Shown here: positions 1 to 9,856 of the stretch, piece by piece
Layout: each line of letters begins with the position of its first letter
How positions within the stretch are numbered: the first letter of the stretch is position 1
Source: Tetmemena sp. SeJ-2015
Taxonomy: Eukaryota > Ciliophora > Spirotrichea > Sporadotrichida > Oxytrichidae
Assembly: GCA_027382625.1 (NCBI GenBank)
Contig: JAJKFJ010020979.1
Span: 292,895 to 356,894 of the forward strand
Direction: 5' to 3'
Length of the DNA: 64,000 nucleotides
The notes under the pieces: model-generated
Seen by the model: the letters and a program-made list of their open reading frames with translations, nothing else
Told to the model about the DNA's origin: nothing
The model's database searches: none
Program-made: the position numbers and the translations under genes

Positions 1-347
1 TAAAGAAATATATGAACAACAGAAATATCCAAGCTTTGGAATAGAGCAAGACTTCTTAAGAAAAGTAGAGAATGAAAGAGAAGAAATCTAAGAAATATCT
101 CGAAGAAAATAAGCACCTCGTACCATAGATATCATCTCAAAAGCACTTGTCTTAGTATTATCGAATAGATCGTAAAAAACAGAAAGAACTTAATGATTTT
201 TCCTAATCTTAATCATTATCAAAATCTTTCACCACTAAAAATTTGAAAAGCAACAAGGATATCAGCCAGAGAAACAATTGTATAGATTCTGAATATACAA
301 CCCCAAATATCATGATTTTTTTATCAGTGAATTTAATTTATACTTGA
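1..347 (+). CDS. 3' end of an unrecognised gene (partial)
   Basis: Reading from base 3 with TAA/TAG as glutamine gives one open frame to a TGA at 345-347. The 5' part lies outside the window. The translation is rich in Lys, Gln, Ser and Asn (for example KKYLEENKHLVPQISSQ), with no domain I recognise. The last 10-15 residues may already be eliminated sequence, because the DNA becomes AT-rich after about 318. It ends tail to tail with the minus-strand gene at 310-765. Confidence 0.45.
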
Positions 348-765
348 CTATAGGTTGAATATTAATACATGATAGAGCAAAACCGATGAAGATAGAGTTC
401 TAGAAAAAAGTGCTATATGCTAAATTAGAGATAGTTTATTAGAATTATGTTTTAAATTTAATGAGGGATTCAGCTCCTGCTAAATAAATACCAAGATGAT
501 AAAAACACTCCATCAGTCTCTGTTTCAGTTTTAGTGTCTGCGCTTTGAGTAGTTGTTTTAGTAGGGTGAGTGCAGACTCCTTTTGGATGTTGTAATCAGA
601 GAGGGCCTGATTGCTCTTGTTGAAGATCTTGTTGTGGATGTTGTTCAGGAGTACGCAAATGCAAGCAGACTTTTGAATTTCTTTGAGGTTTGCAGCGAAG
701 ATATGTCTCTTTTGAACTGGAGGTGATATCTCGTTACTCTGAGTGCTTGATTCCTCAGTTGACAT
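310..765 (-). CDS. hypothetical protein, about 152 residues
   Basis: The frame starts at ATG 765-763 (MSTEESSTQSNEISPP) and runs with Gln-coding TAA/TAG to a TGA at 312-310. The middle is helical and Leu/Lys-rich (ALTLLKQLLKAQTLKLKQRL). No family is recognised. The C-terminal third (after about 445) overlaps an equally open plus-strand frame, so its true 3' boundary is uncertain. A TTG just upstream is in frame, but the ATG is the credible start. Confidence 0.45.
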
Positions 766-767
766 TG

Positions 768-854
768 TCAAGTTTTAGTGGTTGAGCTTATTGTTGTAGA
801 AGTAGTAGTGGTTATTGTGGTTGATGTGGTTGATGTTGTTGTAGAGGTAGACAT
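768..854 (-). CDS. Thr/Ser-only 28-codon ORF upstream of the gene at 310-765
   Basis: ATG at 854-852 opens a frame of almost only Thr and Ser (MSTSTTTSTTSTTITTTT), ending at a TGA at 770-768. The next gene's ATG lies 3 bases beyond that TGA. The two frames differ, so this is either a short upstream ORF or an N-terminal MDS that joins the following frame after removal of a short IES. It is low-complexity ACN/TCN sequence and could be non-coding. Confidence 0.25.
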   Translation of the reverse strand: MSTSTTTSTTSTTITTTTSTTISSTTKT

Positions 855-894
855 TTAAATTAAAAATATTATATATTTAAAGCGTAATATTTAT

Positions 895-1215
895 ATGAAT
901 CACAGAACAAGGACACAAACTCAATGTGTTTATAAGTTAAACCAATCAACGATCATGTGTTTATATTCACCTTATAATAACACTTCAACAGTGAATGTGA
1001 CTATCACGCATGACACTTCAAGCACGTTTCAATAGTAGGCCAACGAAAGAAGAACTAAATTAGAGCTCTAAAAGTTTTAAAAGCAAAATGAGATGCTTCT
1101 AATAGAAAATCTAGAACTAAGAGAGTAAGTCAAAAGATAGGCAGATTAAATCGATATTCTTTAAAAGGTTAACAAGAGTTTATAAAAGAATCTTAAACTA
1201 ACTTAATCAAGCTGA
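895..1215 (+). CDS. small coiled-coil protein, 106 residues
   Basis: ATG 895 to TGA 1213-1215 is a single uninterrupted frame using TAA/TAG as Gln. Residues 1-50 are polar, with Thr/Asn-rich stretches. Residues 55-105 form a heptad-like coil (LIENLELREQVKRQADQID). It is divergent from the minus-strand Thr-rich ORF, with about 40 bases of very AT-rich DNA between the two ATGs. The function is unknown. It might be only the N-terminal MDS of a longer gene, because AT-rich DNA without coding character follows at 1216-1355. Confidence 0.45.
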
Positions 1216-1355
1216 TATTTGCAATTGAAAACTATCTTGTTTTAATAAAATAAAATAATTCAATTTAATTATGAATCAATCGTGAAGTTTTCATATTGAA
1301 ATTGAACATCCATAAAATATTTAATTTGAATAAAACCTAAATTATTTGAAAATTT

Positions 1356-4300
1356 TCATATATTCAATGCTGTAAACTTTTTCTTAAAAATTCCTCTGAT
1401 TGCTATTCCTAATTTTAATAGGCCCCAAAGCTTTAGTTAAAAGTGAGGCTGTTTTATTGCTTGTAGTTCACTGACATATTACTGTTTATAATAAATAATG
1501 TAGATTAATTAGTTATGCTTGAATACTTGAGGTATTTGATGAGCTTAGGGACTTGTTTAATAAATTTCCTAATTTTTGTGAATCTTAATACTCACTGCTT
1601 GTCCGCTGATTAAGTCATTCAAGATGTGAGGAGGATTTTCAACATTTGGGTAACGAGGATTTGATCTACTATTGTTCAATGAATAGGCATTACTATTGTT
1701 TAAGTTATTTCTGAACTAAGAAACATTAATGCAAAATTATGGTAAAAAAACCCCAAAACCCCATAAATATTGAAAGAAAGTGAAAATAAGTTGTGTATAT
1801 TAAATTTCTGATATGCTATAACTTATAATCAATCTAAACTTTTCCTTTCATCAATCTAAAGTCTTAAAGGAAGGTGACCTTGACGTCTGTCTCATATTCC
1901 TTGGATTTTATACCTTTACGTGCTTCCTCTATCTCAGATAACTAGATTGTGTTAGTTTCATAGGTTGCTTGATTTTTACTTTGTTACTTTTTCAAAAGGT
2001 TCTGATACCTTGTCTATCTTACATGTCTTGTTGCGAATTAATATTGCCTCATCATCACTTTCACACTAGTAGTATTCCTTGGTTTCATATCGCATTCAAG
2101 TAAGATTGCAACTATAGACCAAATGTCCACTGCACTGAACCTGAGCCAAGTCTATCTCTATGGGAAGTAGCCTGCAGTTCCCTTTGCACCGATGCTTCTC
2201 AATGTTTTTCTCTTCTTAACAACTCTGTTGAAGTCTAGACAATTGCTCTGACTGGTTTCAAAGTTTTATCATGAATGTTCTCTGGCTTGAAGAATATCTG
2301 TGCACGCATCCCCCACTCACTGCAAACTCATCACTCCTCTAACGAGTCAGTGAGAATAGCAGTAAAGCTAGTACTTGCTGCGCCTCGTGCTGAGAAATTC
2401 TCTAGATGATCTCCCCATTTAGGAAGGCGAATGCGATGTAATAATGATCGATAAGAACACCAGCCCAGATGAAGAACGTACTTCAAAGTTTTTGTCCCTC
2501 GCTTCTCTCAACACTGTCAGTTCGTTCGCGAACTCAATACCTCTCTCTCCTTCTTTACAAGGTATTCGTAAGGGAAGATCTTGTAAGCATGCTCTTCTTG
2601 TATGATGGTGTCTCTGCTTCGCATCAGCAAGGTGAGGTAATTTTGAACACACTCCTCCAAAAGTACAACTCTCAAGCATGGAGTCCTGCTTTGAGCTAGC
2701 TGACTTTACTGACACCATACATACACTAAAGGCTTCTGATTCATGAACACAATCTTCCTCTTCTTCTCTCTTGCTTCCTCTTTAGTTGAACCTTGTCAAG
2801 GTTTCGTGCTTGCCTCTTGGCTGGCACCATCTTTAAAGTTTTCTTTATCCTCATTACGAACTCAGCCATGTTTTTCTTGAGGATGTGTTTTTTGAGGAAA
2901 GCAGAGTGAGAGAATGTCCGCTCACAGTTGAGCAAGATAGCGACCGTCCACTTCTAATGCTTCATATAGATCTTAGGTTTGTTTGAGTGGACTTCCTGAT
3001 GTGCCGCTTGAGGCTCTCTCTGAAGGATATTCGAACTGTCGTTGACATACTCGCATTCAAAAGTTCTTCTCCTCATTGATCTCTGGAGCAGCAACAAAGA
3101 GGAGCAAATCAGGTGCGATAGTTTAAAACGCCCATCGACTTCTCAACTCTTGGCTGGACAATTTAAAGAACAGAGATCACTTGCTCGAGCTCAAGTTCAG
3201 AAGGTCTCCTTGCACTTAGTGCACACAGAACTTGTTTGGTTGCTGTTCCGAACATTAGTTAGCTTGTGTTTGCTAAGGTTGTAACTTGTTTCTTAGCTAG
3301 GTAGGTTGCCATCTTAAATTCAAATTTTAAATTATGAAAGATCCCCCCCACTTATTATTATGTATGCTGCTGCCTAGGTGCGAGCACTCACGAGAACATC
3401 AGAGTGCAAAAGATGTCAGTTATTGATGTTCTTCATCTTTCTTATTATTATTAGATCGCTCGGCATAGTTTATTTCTCGGTTACTGCTTGATTTTTTGCT
3501 ACGAATTAAGATTTCAAAAGGCGCAGTTATAGTGCTACTAAAATTCGTTGGCACCATGTTAGTATGTCGACGTCCACAGAAGGCTGTAATAATAGCTGCT
3601 ACCTAATGTTCATTTGCAACGCTTATTGAACTTGCTACTAATATTAGTGACAGCAACTTTGTATTGCTACTAATTAAGTTTTAAGTATAATAGTATTAAT
3701 TTAATGGGCACCCATAATAAAAAGGAGCTCATCTTCACAACTTGCACCTGATTCGCTTAGTCCTCTAGCTCTATCTATTTCAGGCTTGTCATCCTATAGG
3801 ATCTCACTATTTAATAAATAGTAAGACTTTAGCTCGTTCGGATCTACAATAATAATAACTTTGATTTTTCAAATAGAAACAACGAGTACTCGAGCAAAGA
3901 TGGTGGAAAACTTGAAATGTTAAGCGAATTAAGAGTTGGAAGCGCAAGAGTTTGAGCAATCAGCTTCCGAAGCAGGACGCCTCTACAGGTACCGTCACTT
4001 GCAATGGTAAGAAAGCTCTCTAAATATGGAGTAACAATAATCTAGTTGGTTTGTTCCTTCCGACAATGTGTGGAACAAAGATCTCGTTCCTCAAGCAATT
4101 CTTGCTGATGAAGTAAGCCATAGCTCTCAAAATAAAAATGTCCACATGATGGAGATCCCAAACTATCCTGAGATCTCAGTCCACTAATATGTATGACGAT
4201 GCGAAGGGGGAGTTCCGGAGGTTGCTCTATTCCTTCCTAACAAGGAACAACGCTCAAACAAGTTGCCCAGAACGAAGGTTCTTCTTGGCGTCCTTGCTAC

Positions 4301-7300
4301 TGTACGTGGAGAGTACCTCAAAGAGATCATTGAAGATGCCCACAGGAAGAGATTCTAAGTAGAAGGAGAACGAACCCAAAGAAGCAAGGAATAGTTATCA
4401 GCGACGAATGGTTTGGGCAGCTTCAGAAGTATCCCTACTTCTCTAGTAAGTTTTAGAGTTTAACTGTGTAGAGAAAACCTGGCACTGGCATCTACTTAAT
4501 GAAGGAGAGAGCAAAGGTATTCAGAGCACGGAAGCAAAATACAAGCATGGAGGTGAGCAAGCGTCTATCACTATACAAACTTAGGGACGAGATGCACATA
4601 GATGCGGGAGCAAGGTTCGAAGATGAGGAAGCTAGGTCCATCTGGCCCAACTGAAGAGAAAAAGGAACCTCTTAAGAATCCCTTCTTCCCAGATAAGCCA
4701 AAGTGACTTAAGTCATTTAATGCAAGAAGAGAGTACTTTTCCTAAATATTCACTCTACCTAATCTCGCACATAACTTTGTCCTTCTCTCTTCCACTCTCT
4801 TACAACTACTCACTATTTAATCCTCTGTATCGATAGCTTAGATCAGCAGTCAAAGTGTAGAGCATGCTTCTTATAGTGTCCCTTACCTAAGTTCCAGTAA
4901 AACTCAATGCCGTTGAACTCTGGCGAGTATGGACCATTAAAAACAGGAGTGATGTTCAACTCAGCGTATTCCTTCTTCGCTTCTTTTGTCTTGTGTACGC
5001 TGAGGTTGTCAACGAGTAGAACGATCTCACCGTCTGTGATCTTCTCTCTGGGCTTCTTAAGGAACGCAACATACTGCTCTGCTTGATAGAGCGAGGATGA
5101 AGGACATAAGCTTCTAAGGCTGAGTCTTCGCTGATTCCTGCAAGTAACGCAACTTGTAGTTATATTTACTTATACTCGTAAACTTCTACGTTATCGTGCT
5201 TCTTGTACAACCTTTTTCATGAAGGTGTTGTGTGGAACACAGCTTCGTCAGCACATACAAACTTCCCGCTATCCTCTCTCACACCTGAGCAGCTAGTCGT
5301 AATATATTTCATCAGATTATTATTAATAAAATGGCTAGTGAAGTCTATAATAACGCCTTCACTCGATTCACAGTTTTGTACGTTAGCATTTCAACGATAG
5401 ATGTTTGCTACAGTCTACGAGAGATCTTGAGTTAAGGAAACTATCTATGGAAGATCTTCGCGGGCTACTCCAAACACTGAAGTGCGCTTAGTGGCCGAAG
5501 AGTTTGAGGATCAAATAAATAATAGATGTGCACATCTTGAAACGTTAGAAGTGCGATGAGGAACACTGCACTCCTAACTCCTTGCTCATCTGCAAAGCAA
5601 CTTTCAAATGCGAAAGTATAGTGCGCGCTGGCACTCTCAACATTTTGCGATGGGTTTGATGTTGAGAACTGGCTATTACTAATGAAGAGGGTGACTACAT
5701 CCATACCTTAGAGTCAAATGAAACTGAATAGGATGGGTCATGTAGTTATTTTTGAGTAATTTCGCGTTTGACTGGCATGATTAAAATAAATTAATAAAGA
5801 AATTAATTATACACCAACTTATTTTCACTTTCTTATCATATTATGGGGTTTTGATTGTTACTCAATAAGCTCTGTGTATTTAATTAACTCAAACTATTTT
5901 ACAAATATTGCTGATGATGTTATTTGTGAGATTTTGAACCATACTATCCAAGGCTAGATTCTTATCTGGCCTTGAGTGATAGATAGTACTCCCAGCGACT
6001 TTGTATTTTCTATTGGTTGATGCATTTCTGTAGTGCTTTATAAAACCAGCATTTTTGTTGGTAGAGCTTTGATTAGGTTCATTATATTGAGTCTGTCTAA
6101 TTTTCTCTCTCAGAATCTAATTTGAAAAACATTCCTCGGGAAGATTTTTAAGGTTAAGAGTTTGCTTCGAAAGCTTGGGCTAATTATTCCTCATCTAAGA
6201 ATTATTGCGATAAGCCGTAATTGTCGGAGGTGTATGTGTGGCTTCTTGCGATATAATTCTATCAGTGAGAGGATTCATGTCATCAAGATTAAGAGGAGGG
6301 GAAGCTTATTCAGGTTATAAATCTGCCATCAAAAATTTAGGCTACTCCAAAAACTAAGTGTCCTTAAAATTAGGTTGCTCTTTGCTTTACTGTTCCCTAG
6401 TTGAGAGCTAGTTTTAAAAGTCAGTTGATTATTCTATTGGCTGAGGGCTTTTAATATCTAACTTTATGAAAGTCAAGTTTTACTTCTAAGCCTTGGAGAT
6501 TGTTTCCGCTTTTTCATTTATCTCTTTCTACACATTAAAAGCTTCTATCAAGGTTTTTGTTGACTTTCTATGTGTTTTAAAGTTACTATTTTAATTAAGA
6601 GACAAATCTGGTAGTTAGTTGATTGAAGACTTCTTTACTGCTTTAAGGTGGTGATGATTTCCCATCAACTTCCTCTTTTACTAAAGAGCTTCTTTGAAAG
6701 AGTCTAATGAAGCCTGAAGCTCTATGCTCGGGAAATAAGATTGCTAAAGTGCTTAATACTCGGGTGATTGATAGCTGTCTAAATCTGGCTAGTCTACCTA
6801 CGCCTGCTAAATACTCTCATCAATTATTCCCAAAGCTTTGAGGTCCTTGTTCTAGCTAAAATATAAAAGCTAGGTTGTCGAGAATTGTACAGCTACTTTG
6901 TAGTTGCCAACCTAGGACTATTCTTTTAAGTTTTTGAGTTCTTGATTCTACTCTTAAGGTCATAAATCTTAAACTTATTGATAAACTTTGCAATAGTAAC
7001 TGTTTCATCAAACATCTGCTCCTTCTTTTGACTATTTATTCTCTACCTTTCGAGCTTCCTCTACACTACTAGAGTATCAAGAGCAGGATGATTGTCCTTA
7101 CTTCCTGACCTATTTGAGGCAATTTTATTTTAGCTGAGATTAGGTTCTGCAAACCTTGATTTTTTATGATTAAATTCATTTTGGCCGAAGGTTTAGTCTT
7201 GATCATTGTGACTTATAAAATTGCTTCCCATGTTATTGCTGTATATGATCATATTATTTGAGTTACTCAATGGTTTTTTACCTGTGCTATTCCTTCCTAG

Positions 7301-7803
7301 ACTACCGCTGCCTTGCTTTTAAGATTTATAATCTGAGTAGGCCTGCAATCCATGGTGAAGGATGTAAGTTGGAGTATTAATTTACTCTTGCTAATCTCTG
7401 AGGTTTTTAATTAACTGCTAATACATCTCCTTATTGTCCATATGAGAACGCAGAAGTGATCCCTTTACTTTTATATTCCTCTTTTAGTTGTTGCTTACTA
7501 TTATTGACTCTTATTACCCATAAGAAGGTCTTTTAGGAGTGCCTAGTAGAGAGTTAAAGTTAAGAAGTTCCCCATTGGAAGGAATAGCAGGTTACATTTA
7601 AATTGCTTAGGGAGTGAGGTACTAATTTATGGTGTTCAAGTAGGCCCTTTTTAATTGGGAGAAACAGTTACTAAATCAAGAGGTTATTGCAATTTTAGTT
7701 TGATGCCTTGATGCTTTTTCTCTCTTTAGAATTTTACAGGAAGCTCCTTTTCCATTATTGGAAGTTGAGGAAAATTTTCTTGCATTTATTCTTTAGGAAT
7801 CAT
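1356..7803 (-). CDS. unrecognised protein, interrupted by a TBE-containing IES
   Basis: The start is ATG 7803-7801 (MIPKEQMQENFPQLPIMEKE). The coding segment runs down to 5919, then resumes at 1710 and ends with TGA at 1358-1356. The two parts join in frame across the 7-base pointer GTTATTT, present at 5919-5925 and 1704-1710; the joined protein reads ...SMVQNLTNN-LNNSNAYSLNN. The product is Asn/Ser/Lys-rich and looks largely disordered, with a helical stretch (SQKKEQMFDETVTIAKFINK) near 7000. A 27-base GTGAGT...TTAG in-frame stretch close to 1600 is a possible intron. A few frame changes between 6650 and 7600 are unresolved. I cannot assign a function. Confidence 0.55.
1743..1812 (+). repeat. 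left terminal inverted repeat of the TBE element
   Basis: This end contains CCCCAAAACCCC and then the inner block shared in inverted orientation with 5787-5853. The inner 20-odd bases match the right end with one or two indels. Confidence 0.8.
1765..3290 (-). pseudogene. TBE 57-kDa-type ORF: C2H2 finger plus kinase-like domain, decayed
   Basis: Read leftward, a zinc-finger-like stretch lies near 2940-2870 (CERTFSHSAFLKKHILKK), followed by a basic segment. A protein-kinase C-lobe signature lies near 2200-2080: GTAGYFP then VDIWSIVAILLE, corresponding to the APE and D-x-W-S-x-G regions. Frame changes separate the finger half from the kinase half. The kinase frame stays open into the left terminal repeat. 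TBE elements are known to carry such a finger/kinase gene of unclear role in transposition. Confidence 0.7.
3900..4654 (+). pseudogene. TBE 22-kDa-type ORF, frame-broken
   Basis: ATG 3900 opens MVENLKCQANQELEAQEFEQ and continues with Gln-coding TAA/TAG to a premature TGA near 4195. Related reading continues in other frames: KVLLGVLATVRGEYLKEIIE near 4275, then VISDEWFGQLQKYPYFSSKF near 4400, ending at TGA 4652-4654. Position and orientation between the other two ORFs fit the third TBE gene, whose function is not known. At least two frameshifts make this copy non-functional. Confidence 0.65.
4850..5704 (-). pseudogene. TBE transposase (42-kDa type, Tc1/IS630-like DDE), frame-broken
   Basis: In the minus direction there is an N-terminal helix-turn-helix-like stretch (VEMLTYKTVNRVKALL, near 5370), then a first catalytic region CADEAVFHTT (near 5245). 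The strong second and third catalytic regions follow near 5000-4900: LLVDNLSVHKTKEAKKEYAE and YSPEFNGIEFYW, supplying D and E of the DDE triad. A TGA and frame changes near 5215 and 5290 break it. In Oxytricha, TBE transposases take part in genome rearrangement; this copy cannot encode a full protein as it stands. Confidence 0.85.
5787..5853 (-). repeat. right terminal inverted repeat of the TBE element
   Basis: Reverse-complemented, this reads CAAAACCCCATAA followed by GAAAGTGAAAATAAGTTG, matching the left end. Only one C4A4 block is retained, against the doubled block on the left. Confidence 0.8.
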
Positions 7804-8011
7804 TGTAAAATTTTATCATAATGATATTAATTAAATAAAAATGGAAAAAGAAGTTATAAGTAAGCAATCGTAATTTTAGTTCATTTAAATTATATATAAG
7901 TTAATCCATGTCAAAGCTCTATAATTAAACTTGAAGAGATTTTTATGCATCATTTGTAAAATCTTCCGAAAATCCTAATAGCATATCTTTAGATAATTTT
8001 GAGTAGTGCAG
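7804..8011. other. AT-rich intergenic stretch between two minus-strand genes
   Basis: About 75-80% A+T, with no sustained frame on either strand. It separates the start of the gene at 1356-7803 from the stop of the gene at 8012-8620. A chromosome-fragmentation (telomere addition) site would be expected here, but I see no marker for one. Confidence 0.4.
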
Positions 8012-8620
8012 TCAAAAAATTATATTCGAAATACTAAAACTTTCTACAATTAGATCTTAACTATACTTATTTTTCCAAAAGGTATAAAGTTTATTCACTT
8101 GATTTGGAAGATTATGACTTTTGATATTTTATAATTTGAAGCCATAGCTAAAGCCACCTGTAGCATTGAGAGATTATAATTCTTAAATTCTGAGGTTAGG
8201 GACGAGTGGACGAAGATTAGAAGTAGATGGTGGTTCTAGTGAGCCCCTTTTATTCTGCCTGTTGAAATATATTCTTGACGTAAGAGGATCCTCATCTATT
8301 TTAACTTAAGGTTAGATGATATTACTTTTATTTTAAACTATACTTACTGATTTGGTATTTGGACGAAAGTAGCATTTACGCATACCTATGTTTCAGAGAC
8401 CTTGAGTTCTTATAGTTATTAAACAGAGAGTCTATTTTATCTATAGTTCAAGCAATTAAAAACCACAATCACTAACAAAAACAATGACTCGCTTATAGAT
8501 CCTATACTTACTTATTTTATCCTCCATCGTGTCGAAGAGATTACTCTGATTAACTATTTTTTCAAGAGACAAAGGAGGAACTAATTCTCTTTGTTTTGAG
8601 AGAAGGCTTTGGTATTCCAT
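8012..8620 (-). CDS. hypothetical protein with two introns
   Basis: The start is ATG 8620-8618 (MEYQSLLSKQRELVPP) and the stop is TGA 8014-8012. Two introns begin GTAAGTAT and end TAG in the sense direction: 8441-8511 (71 bases) and 8296-8347 (52 bases). Removing both keeps one frame, giving about 160 residues with a charged helix (KIDSLFNNYKNSRSLKHRYA) and a Pro/Ser-rich middle. No family is recognised. The clean intron consensus and retained frame make it a convincing gene. It is divergent from UNC119, with about 150 bases between the ATGs. Confidence 0.65.
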
Positions 8621-8774
8621 TAATGCCAATCCAATTCCGTCTTAAATATTTTATTATCTACTTTATTACAACAAATGCTTTACTCCTTATACGTAAATAT
8701 AGGAGTGAATAAGAATTATGAATAACTATCAAGTAATTATTCTATTATAGAAATTTAGACAGTATTTATTTATC

Positions 8775-9477
8775 ATGGAAACTACAAGTAAAGTACTTAG
8801 GAGATTCATTTATAGTGTATATTTAGAAATACAAAAAGTTTACTACTTAATCTGAGGACAGTTATAGCAGTTTGCACTCTAGTTTCGGAGGAGGAGAAGT
8901 CATAACTCCTGACTATGTGCGAGGGATGAAGCGAGCTAGTGATCGATTGCTCTGCTCTCTAAGGGATAATGCCGTTATTCGCTTTGGAGAGTACTAAATC
9001 AAAGATTACAACTCAGGGATAATACTGATGAGTATCAATGAAGAACAGCAAGAGTACGCGCACTCTCTCGCGCTTCAGGAAGAGGATGAGGGCTAACAGT
9101 CTCTTGAGACTAGAACAATTAGATACGAATTCATAATATGAATGTTATATTTATTCGGTCCTCATTTCTTGGATTTGCAGACACTCTCACTCAAACTTCA
9201 GTTCTATATCGATGGAGATGAACCAGTGAAAGACCTTCTACTGATTGAAAGGTTCTACTTCCGCGATCGACTTCTATCCAACTTCGAATTCCAGTTTCCT
9301 TTCTGCATGCCGAAGAGCAAGAATGAGTGTGAATTCATCTACGATCTCCCTGTTTCAACTGACGAGGAAAAGCAAGAAATGATTGACAATCCTTGGGAAG
9401 CTAAGTCTGACAGTTACTTCTTCGTCAATCAACAACTTATCGTACACAATAAAGCCGCTTACAATTATTCTTATTGA
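8775..9477 (+). CDS. unc119: UNC119/PDE6D-family lipid-binding chaperone
   Basis: The C-terminal two-thirds match UNC119 closely: the beta-sandwich strands KDLLLIERFYFRDRLLSNFE, FPFCMPKSKNECEFIYDLP and SDSYFFVNQQLIVHNKAAY are the family's signature, ending at TGA 9475-9477. UNC119 extracts N-myristoylated proteins from membranes and delivers them to cilia. The N-terminal part (ITPDYVRGMKRASDRLL...) reads in another frame up to 9132. A 24-base IES (9129-9152) accounts for the shift and yields TIRYEFGPHFLDLQ, as in homologues. ATG 8775 is the best start, but it needs one further small excision near 8808-8825 (ATTTA repeats, 13 bases). Ciliary partners in this window include IFT46. Confidence 0.9.
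9129..9156. other. 24-bp IES in UNC119, pointer ATTC
   Basis: ATTC occurs at 9129-9132 and 9153-9156, where the UNC119 frame shifts. Excising 24 bases joins RYEF to GPHFL, the conserved family sequence. It is not a GT-AG intron, because the alternative GT...AG span would remove conserved residues. Confidence 0.75.
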
Positions 9478-9856
9478 TGAGCCAAATTCTAGAACAGGTG
9501 ATAATTGAACCTATTCTCGACTGATCATACGACTAATTCTATTTTTAATTCAACAATAAATGGTTGTTGGACTCTAAAGTATTGTGTAAAATTAATTTGC
9601 ATCTTCTGAAATATGCTCGATGATGACTACTGATATTCTTATCGCACAATCAGGAATCTCTCAGTTGCAATTAAATTATTTTAAAAAAATTATTGCAATT
9701 TACATGAGTATGTTTTTGCTAAATTTGGAATATTAGCTCTATAATTAAGTTTCATATTTATTTTAAACTTAAGCTATTCAAAGTGATTTATTAAAGTTCA
9801 CTATCTTTCTCATATATTGGTGAAATTCAATTTGTTTTTCACAAATGCGCTTCCAC
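9478..9856. other. intergenic, convergent 3' ends
   Basis: This lies between the stops of UNC119 (+) and the Sfi1-repeat gene (-). It is AT-rich with no sustained open frame in either direction and presumably holds both 3' UTRs and a fragmentation site. No specific element is seen. Confidence 0.4.

Larger units (their letters stand above)
1743..5853. mobile_element. TBE: TBE-class telomere-bearing transposon, about 4.1 kb
   Basis: The ends carry C4A4C4 (1751-1762) and its inverted counterpart G4T4 (5845-5852). Both are followed inward by an inverted repeat containing AGAAAGTGAAAATAAGTTG. Length, terminal telomeric motif and the three internal genes (DDE transposase, a 22-kDa-type ORF, and a zinc-finger/kinase ORF) match what is known of Oxytricha TBE elements. 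All three ORFs contain frame breaks here, so this copy is probably inactive. The right end has one telomeric block fewer than the left. The target-site duplication is not clear. Confidence 0.88.
1704..5925. other. large IES with 7-bp pointer GTTATTT, hosting a transposon
   Basis: The direct repeat GTTATTT occurs at 1704-1710 and 5919-5925, exactly where the minus-strand reading frame breaks and resumes. Removing one repeat plus the intervening DNA (about 4.2 kb) joins the frame without a shift. Nearly all of the interval is the TBE element; only about 32 bases on the left and 65 on the right are other IES sequence. Confidence 0.75.

Noticed and set aside
1751..1762. A real telomere or chromosome end at C4A4C4
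   Set aside because: It is internal, has an inverted partner at 5845-5852 and adjoins TBE terminal-repeat sequence.
9147..9180. GT...AG intron in UNC119
   Set aside because: It would remove GPHFLDLQ, which is conserved in UNC119; the ATTC-flanked 24-base IES fits instead.
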